Assembly: GCF_037975445.1 (NCBI RefSeq)
Contig: NZ_CP150254.1
Span: 1,920,001-1,984,000, forward strand
Source: Peribacillus sp. FSL P2-0133
Lineage (GTDB): Bacteria; Bacillota; Bacilli; Bacillales; DSM-1321
Direction: 5' to 3'
Length of the DNA stretch: 64,000 nt
Shown: positions 8,817 to 16,969 of the stretch, piece by piece
Layout: every line of letters starts with the position of its first letter
Position numbering within the stretch: position 1 is the first letter of the stretch
Position numbers and translations under genes: made by a program
The notes under the pieces: model-generated
Told to the model about the DNA's origin: nothing
Databases searched by the model: none
The model's input: the letters and a program-made list of their open reading frames with translations, nothing else

Positions 8817-9872
8817 GTGCCGTCTATTTTAAAGGGAAAAATTCAAGGACCAGTAGCTTGGAAAGGTATTGATTTGGCTAAAGATGATTCATGGATTTAT
8901 TATTTGTCAGAGAAAACGATTGCAGATCTTGAGAGCGCTTTATTTTGTGTAAAACAAAAAGGGTTAAAGGCACCTGATTTTAACAAGGAGGACTTTCCAA
9001 TTCCGGAGCTTTCTGACGAAATAGCCTACTTTATAGACGAGCTGGAAAATGGGAGAGGTTTTCTATTAATTCGTGGCTTACCAATTGAAAAGTATACAGA
9101 TGAAGAAGCAAGCATCATTTACTGGGGTCTCGGAGTCAACTTGGGCATCCCGGTAACGCAAAACGCAAAAGGTGATCTATTAGGACATGTTGTTGACCAA
9201 GGTCTCAACATTAATGATTCAAATGTACGTGGTTACCAAACGAATGCTCATCTTCCCTTTCACCCAGATGGATCTGACGTAGTCGGGTTATTAAGTCTTC
9301 GAAAAGCTAAATCTGGCGGTTACAGTAGTATCGTAAGTTCAATCGCGGTTTACAATGAAATTCTGGATAGGTACCCAGAATATCTGGGAATTCTCTATCT
9401 TCCATATTTCTTGGATCGTCGTGGTGAGGAAACACCAGGTGAATCTCCTGTTTATTCATCACCAGTCTTTAGTTATTACGATGGTAAATTAAGCTGCAGA
9501 TATAACCGCGGATATGTCGAATCGGCACAAGCGAAAACAGGTAGATATTTGTCAAAAGTTGAAACTGAAGCATATGACTTAATAGATTCCCTTCTATATG
9601 ATGAAAACATGCATATTGATATGATGATGGAACCGGGTGATATGCAATTTGTTAATAATTATACTGTTCTTCATTCACGTACTGTATACGAAGACTATCA
9701 AGAATCCGAACGCAAACGTCATTTATTAAGATTGTGGCTCACGATGCCAAATGGGCGAGAAATTGCGCCAGACTTCGCGATGTTCATTGATGAGAAAACA
9801 GGGAAAGCGGGTCGCGGCGGTATTCCTGTACGTGAAAAAACAGCTGGAGGTATTGCAGAAAAAATGAGGTAA
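8817..9872 (+). CDS. TauD/TfdA-family Fe(II)/2-oxoglutarate dioxygenase, paralog 3
   Basis: A 351-residue paralog with a GTG start behind GAAGGAGGATT. Iron ligands are H149-x-D151 (FHPDGSD) and H286 (VLHSRT), followed by RHLLRLWLTMPNG. It is full length and carries the same C-terminal tail as paralog 1 (MFIDEKTGKAGRGG). It is followed by an MFS carrier, mirroring the paralog 1-MFS pair. Expression should depend on promoter module B and be repressed by CcpA through the cre site in its leader. Substrate unknown; small organic acids or amino-acid-like compounds are typical for the family. Confidence 0.9.
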   Translation: MPSILKGKIQGPVAWKGIDLAKDDSWIYYLSEKTIADLESALFCVKQKGLKAPDFNKEDFPIPELSDEIAYFIDELENGRGFLLIRGLPIEKYTDEEASIIYWGLGVNLGIPVTQNAKGDLLGHVVDQGLNINDSNVRGYQTNAHLPFHPDGSDVVGLLSLRKAKSGGYSSIVSSIAVYNEILDRYPEYLGILYLPYFLDRRGEETPGESPVYSSPVFSYYDGKLSCRYNRGYVESAQAKTGRYLSKVETEAYDLIDSLLYDENMHIDMMMEPGDMQFVNNYTVLHSRTVYEDYQESERKRHLLRLWLTMPNGREIAPDFAMFIDEKTGKAGRGGIPVREKTAGGIAEKMR

Positions 9873-9987
9873 GGGGTTTAATAAACATAAAGAGTTTAGA
9901 CGAGGTTAAACACGGAAGATTTACCTTTAAAAACTTTTAAAACACCAATTGATTCATGTTAACGGAATAGAAGGGGAGATTATTAAT

Positions 9988-11277
9988 TTGAAAACACCTA
10001 AATATTCTTGGATCATATTATTAATTCTTGTAGCTTCAGGCATGATCAACCAGGTTGATAAAATTATCATTGGTTTGGTTTCTGTTCCTCTAATGAAAGA
10101 GTTACATTTAAGTCCTTCACAATGGGGAATGGTCGGCAGTTCGTTCTTTTGGTTCTTTACCTTTTCCTCTTTCATTCTAGGGGGAATGGCCGATTCAAGA
10201 AATACGAAAAAAATGTTTACTTGGATATCGTTTGTATGGTTGATTGTTCAATTTACCACACCTTTCGTTTCCAGTCTGTCTCTGCTAGTAATCACAAGAA
10301 TGGTCTTGGGAGCAGGAGAAGGTCCTGCCGTTGCTATATCAACTTCAATAATAGGAAAATGGTTCCCTAAACATAGACATGGTATAGGTTTTGGCGCTGT
10401 TCTCTTTGGAGCAACAATCGGGCCCGCGATTGCTTCACCATTATTAATCTCCTTGATCCATGGATATGGATGGAGATCTGCTTTTATAGCAATGGGGATT
10501 GTTGGACTAATGGTGCTAGTTTTATGGTTGATTCTTGGAAAAGAAAGCCCAAGAGAAATCGGTTCGTATGCTTTTGATCAAGAAGAAAAGCACTCAATAA
10601 TTTCTACTAATGTTTCTTGGCGTCAGTTTCTTCCGTATCTTTTATCTAAAAATTTTATTTTTACCGTTTTGTGTGCGGGTTGTGCCTATTGGTTATTGTC
10701 CGTTCAAGCCGTATGGTTTCCTGCATATTTTACCGAAATTCAACATTTTGATGGGAAAATGTTAAAACTTGCAGTGTCTTTACCTTTTCTTTTTGCTGCC
10801 ATTTGTCAAATTGTATTTGCCTTGTTATCGGATCGGCTTTATCGCAAAACAGAAGATATTCGTAAAGCACGAATAAATGTTGCAGGGATTACGATGGTGC
10901 TATCCGCTATTTGTTTATTTCTTGCAAATGCCTTTAATTCTAGTGCTATCTCCATTCTATTCTTCATCCTTGCTCCGGGTTTTGCGGTTGTTATTCTTTC
11001 ACTTGCACCCGCCATATTAATGGAATTCTTTTCTCCTAAAAACATTGGAAAGGCTCAAGGGGCCTATGTTGCTCTAGCAAGTTCAACAAGCATTATTGCT
11101 CCGCTCATATTCGGGTATTTTATCCAGTATGCAGGAACTGAGGCAAAAGGATATGGTTATGGCTTCCAAGTTACTTCTTTGGTTATGTTAGTAATCGGAT
11201 TATTGTTTTGGAGTATTGTCCGTCCCGCGAACCGAAGTCAAACAACGATAAAACCTGAGGAACAAGTTATTGTATAA
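9988..11277 (+). CDS. MFS transporter, anion:cation symporter-like, paralog 2
   Basis: A near copy of the carrier at 3862, with about 12 hydrophobic segments and the same motifs (GGMADSRNTKKM, GAGEGPAVAIST, FFSPKNIGKAQG). The TTG at 9988 is chosen as start. It follows GGGGAGA at 9973-9979, gives 429 residues and aligns with the N-terminus of paralog 1 (TPKYSWIIL). The in-frame ATG at 9949 has no ribosome binding site. It is cotranscribed with dioxygenase paralog 3 and probably carries a related substrate. Confidence 0.9.
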   Translation: MKTPKYSWIILLILVASGMINQVDKIIIGLVSVPLMKELHLSPSQWGMVGSSFFWFFTFSSFILGGMADSRNTKKMFTWISFVWLIVQFTTPFVSSLSLLVITRMVLGAGEGPAVAISTSIIGKWFPKHRHGIGFGAVLFGATIGPAIASPLLISLIHGYGWRSAFIAMGIVGLMVLVLWLILGKESPREIGSYAFDQEEKHSIISTNVSWRQFLPYLLSKNFIFTVLCAGCAYWLLSVQAVWFPAYFTEIQHFDGKMLKLAVSLPFLFAAICQIVFALLSDRLYRKTEDIRKARINVAGITMVLSAICLFLANAFNSSAISILFFILAPGFAVVILSLAPAILMEFFSPKNIGKAQGAYVALASSTSIIAPLIFGYFIQYAGTEAKGYGYGFQVTSLVMLVIGLLFWSIVRPANRSQTTIKPEEQVIV

Positions 11278-11314
11278 AAATCATTAATTGGTGAATCAAG
11301 GAGGGAAATAGACT

Positions 11315-11470
11315 ATGTGTAAAAATGAAAAGGCCGTTTCTGAGATGGACAGTTGTGTATTGTGTCATGAGGAATTAGCCATTATGGAGCGAAATCGCAG
11401 TAAGTGCTGGAGTTGTCAGGATAAGATATCCGAGACTTACGCTGATGATCATATTGAAGCGGAGGATTAA
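11315..11470 (+). CDS. Small cysteine-rich protein (51 aa), possible zinc ribbon
   Basis: An ATG behind a good AAGGAGGG site (about 11298-11305) opens a 51-residue frame with two CxxC pairs: CVLCHEE near residue 14 and CWSCQDK near residue 31, ending in an acidic tail (DDHIEAED). Four cysteines in two knuckles suggest a zinc-binding mini-protein. No named family is recognised. It lies 37 bases after the MFS gene and is probably its cotranscribed partner. Confidence 0.65.
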   Translation: MCKNEKAVSEMDSCVLCHEELAIMERNRSKCWSCQDKISETYADDHIEAED

Positions 11471-11547
11471 GTAAATTAGTTAGTTTCGTAAATGATTTGA
11501 ACTGTAAAAGGAACTTCTTTATTACGGAGGTCCTTATTTATTCTTAG

Positions 11548-11637
11548 GCTATGTTAAACATAATTGTTGATTTTTCAAACTATGTTGATTGGAGCGAAGT
11601 GCCTGGAGCGGAAATCAACAGGTAAGTTTAACACAGC
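11548..11637 (+). repeat. Nested inverted-repeat element, Bacillaceae-type dispersed repeat
   Basis: The outer arms GCTATGTTAAAC (11548-11559) and GTTTAACACAGC (11626-11637) match at 11 of 12 bases. The inner arms GTTGATTT (11566-11573) and AAATCAAC (11612-11619) are perfect. The core GTTGATTGGA-CG...AGTGCCTGGAG recurs at about 36694-36738, so it is a dispersed, non-coding palindromic element. Confidence 0.6.
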
Positions 11638-11672
11638 TTATACTTAAGATTATAGTTTGTAGTATATAAAGA

Positions 11673-11730
11673 ATACTTACTTACCGATTAAAAAATTTAA
11701 TTTTATTTAATTATTACTTATGAGTATGGT
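11673..11730 (+). promoter_or_regulatory. Shared regulon promoter module, copy C (upstream of scoAB)
   Basis: Left arm ATACTTACTTAC, ATTAAA-AAA-TTTAAT at 11687-11701, TTTTATTTAATT block, TGAG followed by the weak -10 TATGGT at 11725-11730. Box-to-minus-10 spacing is 38 bases. The weak -10 and absent -35 suggest dependence on an activator. Confidence 0.75.
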
Positions 11731-11787
11731 CGGTATCATAATAAAAAAATTCTATTAATTAAGTTAATAATGCAGGGAGTGAAAATA

Positions 11788-12492
11788 TTGGCTGGGCAAG
11801 GAAAGTTAAACACAACATTTTATGAAGCGATTCAAGATATTCAAGATGGTGCAACCATCATTGTTGGTGGGTTTGGTCTGTCGGGAATTCCCGAGAATCT
11901 AATTCTAGCATTGCGAGAAAAGGGAACAAAAGACCTTACGATTGTCAGTAACAATTGTGGGGTGGATGATTGGGGACTGGGTTTACTGCTTGCCAATAAA
12001 CAGATTAAGAAAATGGTGGCAAGCTATGTAGGTGAGAACAAGATCTTTGAAAAGCAATTTTTAAGTAGAGAATTGGAAGTAGAGCTTGTTCCCCAGGGTA
12101 CACTGGCGGAAAGAATTCGGGCAGGAGGAGCTGGCATCCCTGGATTCTATACGCCGACTGGAGTGGGTACACCGATTGCAGAGGGCAAAGAGCACCGATT
12201 ATTTAATGGCAGAACGCATATTCTTGAAGAAGGAATTGTTGGGGATTTTGCCTTCGTCAAGGCATGGAAAGGTGAACCGTTAGGAAATCTTGTTTACCGG
12301 AAAACAGCGCGCAATTTTAATCCACTAGCAGCAACGGCAGGCAGGATTACGATTGCCGAAGTGGAGCAAATGGTTGAAGTAGGTGCTCTTGATCCGGATG
12401 AGATTCATACACCTGGGATCTATGTTCAAAGCATATTGGAAGGAAAAAATTATGTGAAAAGAATTGAACGCCGTACCGTCATACCTACTTAA
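11788..12492 (+). CDS. scoA: 3-oxoacid (succinyl-CoA:acetoacetate-type) CoA-transferase subunit A
   Basis: Subunit A of a class I CoA-transferase, which moves CoA from succinyl-CoA or another donor to a 3-oxoacid. Family signatures are [49 protein letters not shown] and KTARNFNP. The TTG at 11788 (234 residues) follows GCAGGGAGTGAAAAT and is preferred; an in-frame ATG at 11770 lacks a binding site. It is followed by scoB. In this island it may load CoA onto a pathway acid or release acetoacetate-type products. It is driven by promoter module C. Confidence 0.92.
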   Translation: MAGQGKLNTTFYEAIQDIQDGATIIVGGFGLSGIPENLILALREKGTKDLTIVSNNCGVDDWGLGLLLANKQIKKMVASYVGENKIFEKQFLSRELEVELVPQGTLAERIRAGGAGIPGFYTPTGVGTPIAEGKEHRLFNGRTHILEEGIVGDFAFVKAWKGEPLGNLVYRKTARNFNPLAATAGRITIAEVEQMVEVGALDPDEIHTPGIYVQSILEGKNYVKRIERRTVIPT

Positions 12493-12555
12493 CTTACCTT
12501 TAAAGGGTAACTTACCGCAAAAATTACAATGCGATTTTTCAGGAGGATTAACAGT

Positions 12556-13236
12556 ATGGATACCAGGACAAAAATCATTAAGCGTGCGGTTCAAGAGATT
12601 CAAAATGGGATGAATGTGAATCTAGGAATTGGAATGCCTACTTTACTTGCGAACGAAATACCGAAAGAATTACATGTATTATTGCAATCCGAAAATGGGT
12701 TGCTTGGCATCGGACCTTATCCAGTTGAAGGGATGGAAGATCCTGATCTTATTAACGCAGGGAAAGAAACGGTTACAGCGGTAATCGGTGGATCTTTCTT
12801 TGACAGTGCTGAGTCCTTTGCCATGATTCGTGGGGGACACATTGATCTGGCTATCTTGGGAGGTATGGAGGTTTCCGAACAAGGTGACTTGGCAAATTGG
12901 ATGATTCCGGGGAAATTGGTCAAAGGGATGGGAGGTGCGATGGATCTTGTCCATGGTGCCAAAAGAATTGTGGTCATAATGGAGCACACCAATAAGTACA
13001 ATGAATCCAAAATCAAAAAAAGCTGTTCCCTTCCATTGACAGGTCAAAAGGTTGTAAATCGACTGATTACTGACTTGGCTGTATTTGATTTTACTCCCGA
13101 GGGAATGATTCTTGTGGAAACTCAAGAAGGTGTTTCACTTGATGAAGTGATAGAAAAGACGGAGGCTTCCTTTACGATCAGCACCAATTTGACATGTGGT
13201 AAAGGGGATCGCCAAAAGACTTCTATTACAAGGTAA
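12556..13236 (+). CDS. scoB: 3-oxoacid CoA-transferase subunit B
   Basis: The 226-residue partner of the subunit A gene just upstream. Subunit B carries the catalytic glutamate in the conserved SENGLLGIGPYP segment, which is visible here. Further signatures are NLGIGMP, GGHIDLAILGGMEV and the metal-free loop PGKLVKGMGGAMDLV. The ATG at 12556 follows AGGAGGATTAACAGT; an in-frame ATG at 12529 lies before that site and is unlikely. The gap to scoA is 63 bases. A terminator ends the operon. Confidence 0.93.
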   Translation: MDTRTKIIKRAVQEIQNGMNVNLGIGMPTLLANEIPKELHVLLQSENGLLGIGPYPVEGMEDPDLINAGKETVTAVIGGSFFDSAESFAMIRGGHIDLAILGGMEVSEQGDLANWMIPGKLVKGMGGAMDLVHGAKRIVVIMEHTNKYNESKIKKSCSLPLTGQKVVNRLITDLAVFDFTPEGMILVETQEGVSLDEVIEKTEASFTISTNLTCGKGDRQKTSITR

Positions 13237-13273
13237 AGAGATTACACTGCTAAGGGTAGAGATAGATTTGTAA

Positions 13274-13325
13274 TAAGAGAAGCTTTTTCGCCCACCTTGA
13301 GACGAAGAACCTTCTCTTTTTTTTC
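13274..13325 (+). terminator. Intrinsic terminator after scoAB
   Basis: AAGAGAAG-CTT-TTCG (about 13274-13290) pairs with CGAAGAA-CCTTCTCTT (13303-13319), followed by a long T run. It separates the convergent scoB and LysR genes. Confidence 0.85.
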
Positions 13326-13329
13326 TTTT

Positions 13330-14235
13330 TTAATTCTTAATAATTTCTGATTTTAAATAATGAATATATTTGTTGGCAAAAGTGGACAAATGTTTATTTT
13401 CTGATCGAACTAATCCTAAAGAAATATTTACAGTCGGATGATACACCAAATCAATTGGAACGATATCACCATTAATGATAAGGGGATAGTTTTTCATTAC
13501 GAAATCAGGAGCAAATGTAATTGCCAAATTTTCATTGACGGCTTGGAGAACTCCATCCATATTATTTGATGTAAATAAGATTTTCAAGGGCTTATATTTA
13601 TGAAAGAATTCTTGTACAAAATACTGCATAAATTCACCCTTATATGTCACGAGAGTTTGATCAAGTATATCATGCGGAGTTATAGTACCAAGGATGGCTA
13701 AGGGAGAATGCTTAGAAACATAAACTTTCTGCTTCCCTTCGATTAATGCTTCAAAAGCTATTCCTTCCATGTTTATGTTCAAATCACTTGAATACGTAAT
13801 CAGTCCAATGTCAGTCTTGTGCTGTCGAACATCTTCAATTACAGCAGATCCACTTTTATCGGAAACCTCCAAATTTACGTGCGGATAATCATGTCTAAAC
13901 GATGCTATCGCTTTTACCAGGAACGTCATCAATCCAGGTAATGACGAAATTTTTAGTTCCCCCACTTCCGTGGAATTCAATAAGTTAGCAGTCACTTTTA
14001 TTTCCTCAAGTTTTTTTTGTACTTCATAGGCGAGTTTCAGAATGATTCTTCCTTCATCGGTTGGGACAGCGCCGTGTCCCCGTGACCGCTTAAGAACTTT
14101 AATCCCCAACTCCTTTTCCAAGTTGGTTATGGACTGGCTGATGTTGGATTGAGTCACATGTAGATTCTGTGCTGCGATAGACAGAGAACTGTATTTTGCG
14201 ACTTCTACGATATATAGTAATTGTTCAATATTCAT
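13330..14235 (-). CDS. LysR-family regulator, candidate master regulator of the island
   Basis: A 301-residue LysR protein with an N-terminal winged helix (SLSIAAQNLHVTQSNISQS) and an effector domain starting near residue 92 (GELKISSLPGLMTFL). Its gene is divergent from the SDR gene at 14379. The intergenic gap holds promoter module D, the usual arrangement in which a LysR protein controls its neighbour and itself. Five further copies of the module precede other operons in 1000-16050, so this protein is the best candidate regulator of all of them. The inducer is unknown, presumably a pathway intermediate. Confidence 0.92.
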   Translation of the reverse strand: MNIEQLLYIVEVAKYSSLSIAAQNLHVTQSNISQSITNLEKELGIKVLKRSRGHGAVPTDEGRIILKLAYEVQKKLEEIKVTANLLNSTEVGELKISSLPGLMTFLVKAIASFRHDYPHVNLEVSDKSGSAVIEDVRQHKTDIGLITYSSDLNINMEGIAFEALIEGKQKVYVSKHSPLAILGTITPHDILDQTLVTYKGEFMQYFVQEFFHKYKPLKILFTSNNMDGVLQAVNENLAITFAPDFVMKNYPLIINGDIVPIDLVYHPTVNISLGLVRSENKHLSTFANKYIHYLKSEIIKN

Positions 14236-14262
14236 GACTGTTCTCCTTTTTTAAATATTAGT

Positions 14263-14321
14263 AATACTTACTTACAGATTAAAATCTTTAATTTTATTTA
14301 ATTATAATTTATTAGTATAAT
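14263..14321 (+). promoter_or_regulatory. Shared regulon promoter module, copy D (LysR/SDR divergent region)
   Basis: Left arm ATACTTACTTAC, perfect ATTAAA-ATC-TTTAAT at 14278-14292, TTTTATTTAATTATAATT block, -10 TATAAT at 14316-14321. Spacing box to -10 is 38 bases. It is almost identical to copy A. Because it lies between the LysR gene and its divergent neighbour it ties the module to this regulator. Confidence 0.8.
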
Positions 14322-14378
14322 CAATATCAATAATATTTTAAAATCTTTGAATATTCTAAAAACGGGAGGAGAACTAGA

Positions 14379-15167
14379 ATGTCATTGAACCAATTGTTTG
14401 ATTTAAATGGTAAGACAGCAATCGTTACCGGAGGCGGCAGCGGGTTAGGGCGTGTAATGGCACTGGCGTTGGCAGAAGCCGGAGCAAACGTTGTTGTATG
14501 TTCACGGCGTTTAGAAGTTTGCGAAGCAGTTGTAAAAGAAATCGAGGCGTTAGGAAGACAGGCACTTGCTCTATCATTGGATGTCACAGATCGGGAATCA
14601 GTCGTTCAAGGTGTGGAGAAAGCGGTTTCTCATTTTGGGGAAATCAAAATTTTAGTCAACGGCAGTGGAACAGTTTTTGAGTCTCCTGCTACGGATATGC
14701 CTTTAGAACAATGGCAAGCTATGCTGGATACAAATGTGACAGGAACATTCTTGATGTGTCAGGCAGTTGGTAAACATATGATTAATAACGAATACGGTAA
14801 AATCATTAACATTTCTTCTAGTATCGGTTTTAAAGGTGTTGACCCGGAAGCTGTAGATTCTGTCGGATATACAACTAGTAAGGGTGCAGTCATGACTTTA
14901 ACGAAGGATCTGGCAGTTAAGTGGGGACGACATGGAGTGTATGTAAATTCAATTGCTCCTGGAGTTTTCACTACAGGAATGAATAACCCAGAAATACCGG
15001 GAACACTTGTACACAAAGCAGGCCCTTTCATTGCCTCACAAGTTCCAGTTAGAAGATTAGGCAGTGACAATGATTTGGTAGGTGCACTCCTTTACTTGGC
15101 TTCAGCAGCATCTGATTATTGTACTGGACAAATTTTGACTCTTGATGGTGGACTTGGGGCTAAGTAA
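14379..15167 (+). CDS. SDR-family dehydrogenase (gluconate 5-dehydrogenase-like)
   Basis: A 262-residue classical SDR with TGGGSGLGR near the N-terminus, NGSG, the catalytic serine in NISSSIG and an intact YTTSK motif. It ends in the usual TGQILTLDGG. Enzymes of this type interconvert alcohols and ketones with NAD(P)H. The start at 14379 follows GGGAGGAGAAC. It is divergent from the LysR gene and driven by promoter module D. A role on a hydroxy-acid or hydroxyacyl intermediate of the island is likely; the exact substrate is unknown. Confidence 0.9.
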   Translation: MSLNQLFDLNGKTAIVTGGGSGLGRVMALALAEAGANVVVCSRRLEVCEAVVKEIEALGRQALALSLDVTDRESVVQGVEKAVSHFGEIKILVNGSGTVFESPATDMPLEQWQAMLDTNVTGTFLMCQAVGKHMINNEYGKIINISSSIGFKGVDPEAVDSVGYTTSKGAVMTLTKDLAVKWGRHGVYVNSIAPGVFTTGMNNPEIPGTLVHKAGPFIASQVPVRRLGSDNDLVGALLYLASAASDYCTGQILTLDGGLGAK

Positions 15168-15201
15168 ATTTCATCCAAATAACGTGGTTGCGTAAATTAA
15201 T

Positions 15202-15260
15202 CATACTTAATTGCAATTAAAAAATATCAATTTTACTTAACTGAAAATTAAGAATATACT
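15202..15260 (+). promoter_or_regulatory. Shared regulon promoter module, copy E (upstream of the cupin gene)
   Basis: Left arm ATACTTAA, a less perfect box TTAAAAAATATCAAT at 15217-15231, conserved AATTTTACTTAA at 15229-15240, and -10 TATACT at 15255-15260. The distance from the AATTTT block to the -10 (26 bases) equals that in copies A, D and F. Confidence 0.7.
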
Positions 15261-15297
15261 GAAATTATAAATTCGAACCCAGTTAATTTGCTTGCTG

Positions 15298-15313
15298 ATG
15301 AAAGCGATAACAA
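15298..15313 (+). promoter_or_regulatory. CcpA cre site in the cupin gene leader
   Basis: ATGAAAGCGATAACAA matches the cre consensus WTGNAARCGNWWWCAW at all 16 positions. It lies about 30 bases downstream of the expected start of transcription from copy E, the same relative position as the cre site after copy B. Confidence 0.8.
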
Positions 15314-15355
15314 TATGCGAATTTAATAAAAATTTATTGGAAGAGGGGATTTTAA

Positions 15356-15832
15356 GTGGGTAATTTAAAAGATGTAAAAGAAGTAGAAGTATTTCATGCA
15401 GGTAATGTTAGTGTAGATGAATTGCCTTGGATTCCATATTTTGGAGATGCGAAATTTAAATTGCTTAAAGCCAACCCTGTTACAGGACAAACGGTTACTT
15501 TATTATCTGTTCCTGCGAAAATGCAGCTTCCGGCCCATTTCCATCCTGGAACAGTCATTGTATATACCGTCCAAGGGACTTGGAGATATCTCGAGGAGCC
15601 TTGGATCTCCAAACCTGGTGACATGGTTTATGAGCCTGCAGGCTCCAAACATACGCCGACAGCTGTAGGGGATGAAGATGTTATCACCTTCAATATTGTA
15701 GAAGGAACATTAGACTATATAGGTGAAGAAGGAGAAATTCTTGCCAGAGACAATTGGGAAACATTCCTGAAAAGATACTATGAACATTGCGCGGCTGAAG
15801 GAATTGAACCTATTGATGTGACTAAATTTTGA
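15356..15832 (+). CDS. Cupin protein, 2,4'-dihydroxyacetophenone dioxygenase-like
   Basis: A 158-residue single-domain cupin. The metal site is visible as H61-x-H63 (AHFHPG) and H99 (SKHTP), with EPAG before it. The sequence resembles the 2,4'-dihydroxyacetophenone dioxygenase family, which cleaves a carbon-carbon bond beside a ketone, forming two acids. It starts with GTG at 15356 behind AGAGGGG. It is monocistronic, with promoter module E, a perfect cre site and its own terminator. It could be an oxygenase that releases an acid for the CoA ligase or an isomerase-like cupin; the true reaction is unproven. Confidence 0.8.
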   Translation: MGNLKDVKEVEVFHAGNVSVDELPWIPYFGDAKFKLLKANPVTGQTVTLLSVPAKMQLPAHFHPGTVIVYTVQGTWRYLEEPWISKPGDMVYEPAGSKHTPTAVGDEDVITFNIVEGTLDYIGEEGEILARDNWETFLKRYYEHCAAEGIEPIDVTKF

Positions 15833-15839
15833 TAGTTTG

Positions 15840-15891
15840 AAAAAAAGAGAAGTCCGGCGTCCACATGACGAAGAGGCTTCTCTTTTTTCTT
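15840..15891 (+). terminator. Intrinsic terminator after the cupin gene
   Basis: AAAAAAGAGAAG (from 15840) pairs with CTTCTCTTTTTT (to 15888) around a long, partly paired loop, ending in a T-rich tract. Confidence 0.85.
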
Positions 15892-15913
15892 GGCTTTTTC
15901 ATTTTAAATATTA

Positions 15914-15974
15914 GTTATAATAATTTACAAATTAATATTTTTAATTTTATTTTATTAAAACTTATAAGTATAAT
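15914..15974 (+). promoter_or_regulatory. Shared regulon promoter module, copy F
   Basis: ATTAAT-ATT-TTTAAT at 15931-15945, AATTTTATTTTATT block, -10 TATAAT at 15969-15974. The spacing from box to -10 is again 38 bases. It precedes the SDR gene at 16051. Confidence 0.72.
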
Positions 15975-16050
15975 CATTAACATAATAATATTTTTAAAAT
16001 TTTTAATATTCAAATTTAAAAGATAATAATGCTGGGAGGAATAATGATTA

Positions 16051-16833
16051 ATGACAGCAAAGACGGTTTTGATTACTGGTGCTACAAAAGGGATCGGATA
16101 TGAATTCACAAAAGTTTTTGCAGAGCATTGTTATAACTTGGTATTAGTTGCCAGAGATTCGGCGTTGTTGGAACAACAAGCCGAAAGTCTAAAAAAGGAA
16201 TATGGCGTGCAAGTGAATACTTTTGCCGGCGATTTGAGTAGCCATACAACGGTAGAGAGCTTGCATCGATACTTGAAAAGCGAAAGAATCGACATCGATA
16301 TATTGATTAATAATGCTGGAGCTGGCGGATTAGGGTTGATGACGGAATTGGATATTCAAAAAGAAATGGAATACCTGCAGCTCAACATGATTTCGCTCAC
16401 GTATTTAACTAGACTTATTGCGGATGACATGGTGAAACGAAAGCAAGGTAAAATTTTAAACGTGGCTTCAACAGCGGCCTTTCAGCCAACTCCACGGATG
16501 TCGATGTATGGGGCCAGCAAATCTTACGTCTTATTCTTTACGGAAGCAATTGCGGAAGAACTTAAAGGAACCGGAGTTCAAGCTTCTGTATTATGTCCCC
16601 CTTCTACCAAAACGCCGCTCACGCAAGGCTTGGCCTCAACAAGAACAAAAATTTTCATTAAGAACTTAATTGAACCGCAAGCTGTTGCCAAGTGCGGATT
16701 TGAAGGGTTAATGAAGAATAAAACGGTGATTATTCCAGGCTTTAAAAATAAGCTCATGGCTAAATCTGTGGGATTGCTGCCAAGGAAATGGGTAACCATC
16801 TATACCCGAAAGCTTATCGAACAAAAAGTGTAA
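16051..16833 (+). CDS. SDR-family NAD(P)-dependent oxidoreductase
   Basis: A 260-residue SDR of the broad 'DltE-like/YqjQ-like' type, with ITGATKGIGYEF at the N-terminus, NNAGAGG, catalytic serine in NVASTAAF and an intact YGASK motif. The C-terminal part (IPGFKNKLMAKSVGLLPRKW) is typical of this subgroup. The ATG at 16051 lies 11 bases after GGGAGG; an ATG at 16044 is out of frame. It is driven by promoter module F. The downstream gap to the acyl-CoA dehydrogenase is 136 bases with no clear terminator, so readthrough is possible. Confidence 0.88.
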   Translation: MTAKTVLITGATKGIGYEFTKVFAEHCYNLVLVARDSALLEQQAESLKKEYGVQVNTFAGDLSSHTTVESLHRYLKSERIDIDILINNAGAGGLGLMTELDIQKEMEYLQLNMISLTYLTRLIADDMVKRKQGKILNVASTAAFQPTPRMSMYGASKSYVLFFTEAIAEELKGTGVQASVLCPPSTKTPLTQGLASTRTKIFIKNLIEPQAVAKCGFEGLMKNKTVIIPGFKNKLMAKSVGLLPRKWVTIYTRKLIEQKV

Positions 16834-16969
16834 ATAGCATTAAAGTTCTATCCTTGAAAGGGTTGGAGTTTTTAAAAGTATTATCTTTATAGATTTACGA
16901 TGGCAAATAGCTTACATAGTTTTTCAGAAGATATTTTGTTTGGAATAACAAAATCAAAAAAGGGGACTA

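Noticed and set aside
12679-13125. 148-codon minus-strand frame
   Set aside because: Antisense to scoB; shadow frame.
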